Of a stretch of 64,000 nt of DNA, positions 56,010-64,000 are shown piece after piece. Each line of letters starts with the position of its first letter. Positions within the stretch are counted from its first letter, which is position 1. The stretch comes from Anastrepha obliqua (Eukaryota; Arthropoda; Insecta; Diptera; Tephritidae): NCBI RefSeq assembly GCF_027943255.1, contig NC_072896.1, positions 60,282,501 to 60,346,500 on the forward strand. The letters run 5' to 3'. The notes under the pieces are model-generated. The model worked only from the letters and a program-made list of their open reading frames with translations. It was not told the origin of the DNA and did no database searches. The position numbers were made by a program, and so were the translations under genes.

Positions 56010-59000
56010 CGCTAGCTATTTTCAATTATCTTTAAGTAAGAATTTTCAAAAAATCGATTTTTTTTATTTTATTTTTTCTTAATGTACATATATTTAAGAA
56101 TGTACACAGAAAATTTAATATCGTTCCGGTGAATATTTTCGAAGTTATACGCAAATTTGAGATGACACTCTGAATGAAAGTACAAGGCCGGAGCGGCGGT
56201 GTTTTCAAAGTCGGTGACCAACACTACTCGAAAATGACTAAATCGATTAGTCTCAAATTTTAATACGAGCTTCTTAAATATATATTTAAGTAATTAATCG
56301 AAGATAAATAATTTTTTTATAAACAATTAGGCCGAAATTTTGGTCAAAATTTTTTACTTTGAGAAACCGCCATTTTGTCAAAAAAATTGATTTAGCTTAT
56401 TCCTTCGACTAATTACTAGATTTAACATTACTTTAACGAAATTGGTTTGGTTTTTTAATTTCAGGTGGATCCAGTTCAAAGACATAGTGGCCACCACAAA
56501 ACGTCATTTTTGAGAGGAGCTCCCGGAGATCAGCTGTAGCTCCTTTCCAAATAAATATTTTTACTAATTCTAAGTTTTGAAATACAGTTAAAAGATAATG
56601 TAATATGTGTACCAATTTTTAGATCCATAAATTTAAAATTTTTCTCAGAAAAAATTCTGGAAAATTCGCTTCTTTTTAGTCTTCTAGCTGTATATAACCC
56701 CTTCACGGACTGATCTTTATTATGAACATCATCTTTAGCTTTGAATTCCCAACAATATTGAATTAAAATTTCCCTTTAAATACCCTCATAATAAAACACA
56801 AACTCAGTGAGAGTTCGGCAACGAATGTAGGGCTTATGCGCTTACTAACTACAAGTCCGACTACGTTTACATATTAATTTCAATCCACCTTAAGCACAAA
56901 GTACTAAATTGTCCAAATGTCACCGCAAATAAAATTTTACACTGCTTGCTGCTGTTTCAACAAAAGTCGAACACACGAATATAAATTTCATCACGTCGAC
57001 AAAAGCCAACTGAAACGGGGAAAATCAGAGGAGGGATGTTATAGCCATGATAAAATTGTAAGACACTCTGCTTCAGAGTAATACAAAATGTACACAATAT
57101 GTTCTTGATGCTTCTTTTCCTATCAAATTCCAATCGAAAAGCAACTATTGGTAAACTTTACTTTTAAAATAATTTCGGCAAATCTTTATAAATTGGAAAA
57201 ATATTGTAAAACAGCCCTACTGAAAAGTAAGTTGAAGCTGCATTATAGACTTATAGAAAATAGTATTTGCTAGCGCATTGATGCTCTCTTACAGACTTTA
57301 TACCTCTTAAAGGGTACGTAAATGACGACTTGACACACATGCATTCAAGCTTCTTCCTTCGTATCAGAAGATTTTGCTCAACAATGCATTCACGTCCAAC
57401 AATTTACACACAGAAATTCCGTTCACTGTGAGCATTAGAGGACTGACTATTCAACGATTTGTATAAATGTAGGCGTTGTTCAACACGTGCTAGACACATT
57501 CATGCTCGTTTCTATATGTGCGTATGCATTTTTATACCTACATACATACATATATATGTATGTATGGCTGTGCAATTTATGTAACTGTGGCAAGACACTA
57601 CGCGTGCAGTGCAGAGGCGTTTCCGTTTCTTCAACAACATTCATTTCCTTCTTCCTGTTCTCGCTACGATGGTAATTCAACAATAATTTTGTTGCTGTAA
57701 ATTTTGTCTATTTGTTAAAGTGTCGTGTTGGAGAAGGAAAAGATCGCAGCGTTCCAATACACCAACGGGGCAACTAGCTGCCGCTACCCCTATTACTGCA
57801 ATGGAGATAAGGAGAGTTCTTTGAGGCCGGCTGGCGTGACATTTTTGTTTGTCTGACATCTGATGTGTGGGGACATGACACATAACGTCACGTAACGCGT
57901 AAAGCAACGTGTTTACGTTAACGCTTTCGTACTCAAATGCTTTTGCGAATATTTAGCTTTTCTAGCCGTCCGTGCAAGAAGATTGGTGGTGGAGTTGACA
58001 CAAGGTGTTCTCTTAAGAGTTGGGAATGTGTATGCAAAAGCTATTTTTATGTTAGTGTTTTGGCGGATTCGTAAAAGCACTTGAAGTGGAAGTGTTTTTC
58101 GTGGCACGGCACAAATGTTCTGAGGCTGTGGCAGAAAGTGATGCCATTCATGTCAAATGCATTACCGTTTGTAACTTGTATGTAAGTATGCAAATGCTTT
58201 CAAAGCACATGTTTTCCTTTTTGTTATTTGCACGTACTTATGTATTTCATGACATTATCCCACTACCGACCTCCGCCAAGAAATGAATATTCACCTATTT
58301 CGACGTTGATTTTTCCGCGTTGCTGATGACTGCAGCGATATGGTTTCCTGTCTTACCACCCTCCATGCTTATTCCTTAGAACATTTTTAAATGTCATTGT
58401 ATACGTAATGATTTTTTTATGAGACAATTTATGGTATCGCATTTGAGATTTCAATTCATATAATTATGTAGATATTCGTTATATTTTACAACATAAATAT
58501 TTCATAGTTGGTTTAAGTGTGACAGAATTGAATTGCTCCTGAGCTTTTGAATTATAACCAAAATAAAAGCGGATTGCTTTTAAATTATGTATGTATGCGC
58601 AATTTTCATACATTTTAGTGGGCGTGTATGAGTATTTTAGTTATTTTGCTAACTATTTTAGAATAGTCGTGTTGTGTGGACGTGTTTACGAGTGACATGA
58701 TGATTACCGCAAGTTTTGTATTGGTGATATTTTATATCCCCTAATTTTGCTACTCACGACTCTTATAGATTTTAAATTAAAATTTAGATCGGTTCCTTAT
58801 CGTGACTGAGCTTAAAGTTGATAGTCGCCATCCATACTCCCGTTACAAAAATGCTTCTGAAAAATACTAAACTGAAAAAATTCTAAGCATTACCTAGGAT
58901 TGGCTTCTGTACGGAAAGTATTCACTAGAAATATATTATATTTATACACATTTATGTGGATGACAAAATTAAATAGAATGTCATTCGCGAAAGCTTGTCG

Positions 59001-59190
59001 GATTAAGTAAGCGCGTTTATTCACGTTCGAGGCTACTTTCGCTGGTTGGAAAGGAGAAGTTGAACCTTTTTGTAATTGAGATATGGTGCCAGTGCCATTT
59101 CACCCATGGTTCTATATCATCAGACCAAATTACTTTAGCCACACAAAATTTCTACCAGCCAAAAAATAAATTATTTATGTATAAACGAAG
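56010..59190. other. No gene recognised
   Basis: About 3.2 kb. It includes an unclassified stretch at 56.18-56.65 kb whose minus-strand frame reads TFCGGHYVFELDPPEIKKPN (family unknown) and CATA microsatellites at 57.54-57.57 kb. No exon was recognised; presumed intron. Confidence 0.45.
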
Positions 59191-59192
59191 TA

Positions 59193-60462
59193 TTGGGTAG
59201 TCGAAAAAGTCTTTTCGTATTTTGCCAATAGATGTCGTTGGAGTCATCTATCTCCAGTGCTACCATTGTATCATATCATAGAAAGGAGACATTTTAAGCT
59301 TCATTTAACCAAAAAAAAATTGAGTTCGGAGAAATTGAAAAAAAGTTATAGCTGTTCAAAAATGAGTGAAAATAATGAAGAAATTCACTATATTTTGAAA
59401 TTTTTGTATAAAAAAAGGAAGAATGTCACGCAAGCCACCAATGAAATTTGTGAAGTTTACGGAGACGATGCTGTATCAGTTCGTGTAGCACAACAATGGT
59501 TCGCTCGCTTCCGTTCTGGAAATTTCGATGTGAAAGATGCACCTCGCTCCGGTCGACCTATCGCTGAAAAAGTCGATGAAATTATGGAAAAGATTGACCA
59601 GGACCGTCACATAAGCTGCCATGACATCGCCAAGGCACTAAACATTCATCATCAAACGGTTTTGAACCATTTACAAAAAGGATGGTTACAAAAAGAAGCT
59701 CGATGTTTGGGTACCACATGAATTGTCTGTGAAAAATTTAACAGACCGAATTAACATCTGCGATTCTTTGCTGAAACGAAATGAAATCGAACCATTTCTG
59801 AAGCGAATGGTAACAGGAGACGAAAAGTGGATCAAATACGACAATAATGTGCGAAAAAGATCATGGTGCAAGGGTGGTGAAGCTCAACAAATGGTCGCAA
59901 AGCCAGGATTGACGCCTCGAAAGGTTATGCTGTGTGTTTGGTGGGATTGGAAAGGAATCATCCACTATGAGCTGCTCCAGCCTGCTCGAACGATTGATGC
60001 TACACTTTACTGTCAACAATTGATGAGATTGAAGCAAGAAATCGAAAAAAAAAACGGCCAGAACTGATCAGCAGAAAGAGCGTCGTCTTCCATCAGGACA
60101 ACGCTAGGCCAGACACATCTTTGATGACTCGGCAAAAACTGGGAGAGCTTGGCTGGGAAGTTTTGATGCATCCACCATCCACCTGATCTTGCACCATCGG
60201 ACTACCATTTGTTTCGGTCAATGCAGAACTCCCTTAATGGAGTAAAGTTGGCTTCAAGAGAAGCCTGTGAAAATTACTTGTCGCAGTTTTTCGCCGACCA
60301 CAAAAGTTTTACACTGATGGAATAATGTCTCTAGAAGAAAAATGGCAAAAGGTGGTCGACCAAAATGGTACATATTTGGTTTAATAAAGTTCATTATAAA
60401 TATAAAAAAAAATGAGTTGAAGTTTGATTAGAAATACGAAAAGACTTTTTCGGCTACCCAAT
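59193..60462 (+). mobile_element. Mariner transposon, nearly full length
   Basis: Ends TTGGGTAGTCGAAAAAGTCT and, inverted, TTGGGTAGCCGAAAAAGTCT (one mismatch), flanked by TA (59191-59192 and 60463-60464). It contains a complete but frameshifted DD34D transposase. TIR similarity suggests a comparatively young insertion. Confidence 0.9.
59362..60384 (+). pseudogene. Frameshifted mariner transposase (all three catalytic Asp present)
   Basis: N-terminal frame: MSENNEEIHYILKFLYKKRK, DAPRSGRPIAEK and LNIHHQTVLNHLQK (two helix-turn-helices). A frameshift near 59.68 kb leads to LDVWVPHELSVKNLTDRINI and KRMVTGDEKWIKYDN (first Asp), then PGLTPRKVMLCVWWDWKGII. A shift in the A10 run near 60.05 kb leads to VVFHQDNARPDTSLMTRQKL (second Asp). 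Another near 60.18 kb leads to PDLAPSDYHLFRSMQNSL (third Asp, DD34D). The tail KWQKVVDQNGTYLV ends at 60384. Only small indels separate it from an open gene; it is annotated as a pseudogene. Confidence 0.9.
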
Positions 60463-60472
60463 AACTATTCAC

Positions 60473-60960
60473 TAGAGATTATATTAGTTTGGGGAAAAGG
60501 AAGTACATTATTCTCTCGGTTGCTGGCTGTAGTGATCGGTATCTCGTAAAGTATCGATCAAACAATTTAAAATTTATGCTTGTTGGTAAGGTGGCATTTC
60601 ACACTTAAAAAAAATAAAATAAATGTTTTGCTGTGTTTTGTTTGTTCCATTCAGTTGTGAGTTACAGGCTGTTAACAGTGGAAGTCAAAAGAGAAAACTC
60701 GATTTTTTACAGTTTTACTTTGATAAAGGCGAAATTGCAAGTCAAGCCGCTGAAATTGTGAATGGCGTTTATGGTGCCGATACTGTAACAGTTTACATGC
60801 AATTTTGATTTCGTAGATTCCGTTCAGGCATTTTTTATATTAAAGAAAATATCGAAAATATCAATAAATCACATAAATAATCGAAGTTGAGTTGTAGTTG
60901 TAGCATCACCCAGGAGCTATAGATTGACCATAAGAAAGTCTTAAGCCATTTGAAGTAAAA
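60473..60960 (+). pseudogene. Partial mariner relic (N-terminal region)
   Basis: Begins with a TIR-like TTTGGGGAAAAGGAAGTACA. The frame from about 60.68 kb reads LDFLQFYFDKGEIASQAAEI then VYGADTVTV, followed by FRRFRSGIFYIKE and IDHKKVLSHL near 60.92-60.95 kb, the mariner N-terminal DNA-binding region. Nothing catalytic follows. Distinct in sequence from the mariner immediately upstream. Confidence 0.7.
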
Positions 60961-61204
60961 TTTTACACATAAATAATGGATTTTTTCTATCCAAACTAAT
61001 ATGATCACTTTACAGAGCCAACAGCTGACAATTCCCAAACATGGCATTTCTGTGAAATCGGCCGCAAAGCAGTATATATTTGATTTCTTTGACTACTCTA
61101 AAAATAAGTTTAGTGGCGCAATATAGCAAAAAACATACATTTCGGTTTTTGGGTGAAGGTAATGAAAATGAAATAGCTGGGGCCACATTCAAAAGCTCAT
61201 GACT

Positions 61205-61535
61205 TTGCATCCGAGTTCAAAAAGTTTTTCTTAAGTATGTACTCCCTTCCCTATATTTATCTGGCCCTGCCCCATCGTATAAATCTCGACTACTTCTAAT
61301 TAATCGCAAACAGCTGGAAAGTAGAAGATCGATTTTGTGACTGTCTTTTTTGTTTAATATTATCAGGGGGGAGATTGACTGTTACTCTCTTCTAGAAATG
61401 ATTAACATTTCGGTCCCTTACTGAATCTTTACGTAATAAATACCCGATCCATGATATGATTTTCTATGCTATGCTTTTCTGCTCAACTTAACCGTTTATT
61501 GTAGTTTAACTTTCCCATAACGATATTTTTGTAAT
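61205..61535 (+). mobile_element. Jockey/CR1-type LINE 3' region
   Basis: Plus-strand frame: PAPSYKSRLLLINRKQLESR, stop, LSFLFNIIRGEIDCYSLLEM then INISVPY and further stops. It is the same C-terminal block as at 34.3 and 2.2 kb. The core-deleted mariner at 61537 is inserted immediately downstream, probably within the LINE's 3' part. Confidence 0.6.
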
Positions 61536-61536
61536 A

Positions 61537-62077
61537 TAGGCTTATTCAATAGGTGCGCTTCAACTTTTTTCCGATAGGGAGGGCGAACGACGCAATATTT
61601 TTTATTTTTCGCTTGTCATTTGTTAACTTCATTAGTATACATTTCATCATGGAACGCTACACACTTGAGCAACGATTGCAAATCGTGCAAATTTTTTATG
61701 AAAATAATCGGTTGTTGCTACTTTAAGAGCATTACGGCCATTTTACGGTCCATTTAACAAGCTGTCCCGTTTTGGGGTTATGTGAAGTCCTGGGTCTACA
61801 GTAACAAGCCGGCGACGATTTGTGAGCTCAGAGCCAATATTGAACGCGAAATTGCTGGAATTTCGGCCGATTTATGCAAAAGAGTGGTCGAAAATTGGGT
61901 TCAACGATTGGACTTCGTAAAACGTGCACGCGGTGGTCACGCAAACGAAATCGAATTTCATACTTAAATGTATATGTTCAAACTCGATAATAAAAAAAAA
62001 TTAGTTAAAAAAGTCAAACCGTTTGTGTTTTATTCAAAAAAGTTCAAAAGTTGAAGCGCTCTTACTGAAAAACCCAT
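61537..62077 (+). mobile_element. Core-deleted mariner-type transposon (parent type of the 23.4-kb MITE)
   Basis: Flanked by TA (61535-61536 and 62078-62079). The TIR AATAGGTGCGCTTCAACTTT is matched by the right end AAGTTGAAGCGCTCTTACTG. The first ~110 bp are nearly identical to the MITE at 23367-23596, and so is the last ~100 bp. Confidence 0.85.
61649..61967 (+). pseudogene. Transposase remnant lacking the catalytic core
   Basis: The N-terminus MERYTLEQRLQIVQIFYENN is followed, after a one-base shift, by VATLRALRPFYGPFNK. A deletion then joins to FWGYVKSWVYSNKPATI, and the C-terminus (VVENWVQRLDFVKRARGGHA to a stop at 61967) is intact. The second helix-turn-helix and the three catalytic acids are gone. 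Confidence 0.8.
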
Positions 62078-62290
62078 TATGTAGTGAGTAAGAATAAGTG
62101 TAATTAAACTTTTTTTTAATATATTAGATATACTTTTGTTATCAGCAGTCTGTAAGAGCAATCGTTTATTAATTTCAGAATAAATAATAAAAAAAAAGTC
62201 TGCAAATAACATATGGACTCGCTGAAAGAAGTATAATTCATCATAAATTCAATTCGAACAAAAGAGGGCAGGAGTTGGTTTACGTTATTT

Positions 62291-62500
62291 ATGAGACGCA
62301 TCTGCAGTTGTATAGATATAATTGGAGATACCTACAGTGTTTTGCCGCTCCCGAAAGACAGATGGGTTTTTAACAGAAGCTTTTTCATTACGCAAATAAA
62401 CTCGGAGGTTTTCCATTATCTGACGAGGGGCGACCTCAATAAAAGAGAGCCTTTTCTTTTACTTAGCCTACAGTAGCTTTCGAACGCGGGTCCTACTGAA
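62291..62500 (-). repeat. tRNA-derived SINE, copy 7 (old, diverged)
   Basis: Shares ordered landmarks with the other copies on the minus strand: B-box-like CGCGTTCGAAAG near 62.48 kb, GAGGTCGCCCCTCG, CCTCCGAGTTTA and ATGAAAAAGCTTC. Divergence is high and both ends are lost, so it is probably the oldest copy here. Confidence 0.5.
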
Positions 62501-63849
62501 AAGTCGCTGTGTGCAAAATACGAAAAATGAAACAGACTCCTAATTTTAAGCATTATATGATTATCTCGAATACATTGTGTAGCAATAAAAGTGGGCGGAA
62601 CCGTCTAGCAATAACTTACTCAAAACTATCAAAAAAGCCATGTGTTAAGCAATAATATGATAGTTAGCACTGCTGTAGCCAATGAAATCAACATGTAAAA
62701 ATAGATGACAGTAGTCAATACGGGCAGACTAGTGCCGATCTGAAAAGGTTAGTTCTGGCCTTGAGACACTCCAATTTGCTTCAGGGGTAACACACACACT
62801 CATACAAAAGTTTGAATTTAAAGTGTTAGTAGATTGTTCGAATTCACAAACAAGTGTTAATGATTAAAATAAAAGTTAAACACTACGAAAACTATGGTGG
62901 CACGTTGATTTTATGTTTGTTGGGGAGTTTATTTTAAACTACGATATGAAGTTGAAGCTATACATACATACATAGGTATATCGCTTTTCACGTTTCGTCA
63001 TTGTGTGCTCTGTACAAAGAATAAATAAAAAGAGATGTGAAAGTTTATGAATTTGCCGTTCTCGATCTGACTAAGTACTTGGTGTCGGTTGCGTATGGCT
63101 TATGTTTGCATAACCCACTTTGCTGGTGCTCACACCAATATTTATATTTAAATGTAAATGCAACATCAGACTAGTGGAAATATTGCACAATGAGCTGTTC
63201 AAATTATGTATGTATGTAAGTACAAAGCACTCCATTGTCGCCGCTTGGCTTGTTTAACAATTCTTACATACACACACAAAAACACGCGCATTTAACGAAA
63301 CATATCGTCATCAGACGTTACCACGTTAAAAGCCATTGTCAATTGCCAGTGAAATTCTGTGTTTTCCCAAATATACCATTGTTTAACTGCTAGGAGTTCA
63401 TTTGTTCGTATATGCCTACAGCCTGCTCGTTTACATCACGCTCGGCATGGTTTTACTGGCCAACGATGCAGTTCTCTTGTTTATCTATTGGGGAAATTGC
63501 GGTGGAAATTCACAATTCTCAAAGTATATGTTATGCATTTATGTCGATGAAGAGTTTGTATGAATTGAATTAGAGCTATCCGCCTTGCATTCTTAATTTC
63601 ATAATTATTCTCCATAAAAATGCACTCAATCGCAATACTAGGAGCGCCTCGTTACTGATAACACAAATTGTGTAATTAATTATTAGTATAAATAACACTC
63701 CTCGTTTTATTTGGTTCATTAACAAGTGGTGGAACACGCAAAACGACCATGTCAACGAAAACTAGAAATTATCATAATTTGGAGCACCATATTTTGATTA
63801 AATAAAATATGATAAAACAAATTTTTGCAGATTTTGATTGGTTCTTTTA
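62501..63849. other. No gene recognised
   Basis: AT-rich sequence with no repeat family recognised. Confidence 0.45.
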
Positions 63850-64000
63850 AAAAATGGGCTCGACTATATCACCAAAGGGGGGAGTATTATCTCCACTTCT
63901 TTGGCTATGTGTGATCAGCAAAATCTTAATAAAACTTGACGGAGGTGGAGTAAAAGCGGTGGCGTACACTGATGATGTGGTGTTAATGGTGTCAGGACTG
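63850..64000 (+). mobile_element. LINE RT (I/LOA/R1-type), continues past the window end
   Basis: The open frame reads ISPKGGVLSPLLWLCVISK then VKAVAYTDDVVLMVSG to the last base. This is the PQGGVLSPLLW motif and the YADD-type catalytic box (here YTDD), about 30 residues apart as expected. Both Asp of the box are present. It is 5'-truncated at about 63.85 kb. It is the same broad clade as the 13.5-kb LINE, but retains the segment deleted there. Confidence 0.8.

Noticed and set aside
56433..56615. 60-codon minus-strand frame (HYVFELDPPEIKKPN...)
   Set aside because: Looks faintly coding, but I cannot place it in a family and it has no context; kept only as a note in the gap entry.

Overview
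The window looks like euchromatic DNA from a higher dipteran, most likely a tephritid-type fruit fly. This is inferred from four things: AT-rich sequence peppered with CATA/TATG microsatellites, one exon whose protein matches the fly Bruno (CELF) family almost word for word, fly-type non-LTR retrotransposons and Tc1/mariner elements, and a tRNA-derived SINE present in several copies. No bacterial-style operon, CRISPR array, rRNA or functional tRNA gene was seen.

The only confident host coding sequence is a 179-nt internal exon at 7448-7626 on the minus strand. It encodes the first 59 complete residues of an RRM and has a good acceptor and donor. It is best read as RRM2 of a Bruno/CELF RNA-binding protein, probably bru3. 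No other exon of that gene was recognised, so most or all of the window is probably very large introns of this gene, filled with mobile-element debris.

Layout. 1-7 kb: 3' ends of two LINEs, a core-deleted Tc1/mariner relic, an RNase H LINE relic (about 4.8-6.0 kb) and a decayed transposase. 7.4-7.6 kb: the exon. 9-12 kb: two SINE copies, a weak Tc1 trace and a transposase fragment. 13.4-15.3 kb: a 5'-truncated LINE with a long open frame (partial RT, complete RNase H). 16-28 kb: mostly featureless intron with LINE relics (16.3, 20.4 and 24.0 kb), a SINE, two copies of a hAT-like foldback family, a mariner-derived MITE, a second small MITE and an inverted-repeat element. 29-30 kb: a non-autonomous Helitron with both termini. 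31-38 kb: a SINE with a mariner-type element in its tail, then a Jockey/CR1-type LINE broken by a mariner, and next to it a piggyBac relic with TTAA target sites. 39-42 kb: a third foldback copy in a SINE tail, a second MITE copy and a Helitron-like fragment with repeated modules. 43.8-48.6 kb: a LINE RT, a SINE, and a TIR element carrying a LINE insertion. 50.8-56 kb: transposase relics, a DD37D (maT-like) transposon inserted into a LINE, and a Helitron helicase relic. 59-62 kb: a near-full-length frameshifted mariner, a partial mariner, and a LINE 3' end interrupted by a core-deleted mariner. The window ends inside another LINE RT (YTDD box).

There is no cooperating gene cluster. What stands out is the mobile-element history: three foldback copies with perfect 8-bp target duplications, repeated loss of the catalytic core in Tc1/mariner elements while both coding ends survive, and several datable nested insertions. 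Almost every transposase or RT reading frame is broken, so the elements are mostly fossils.
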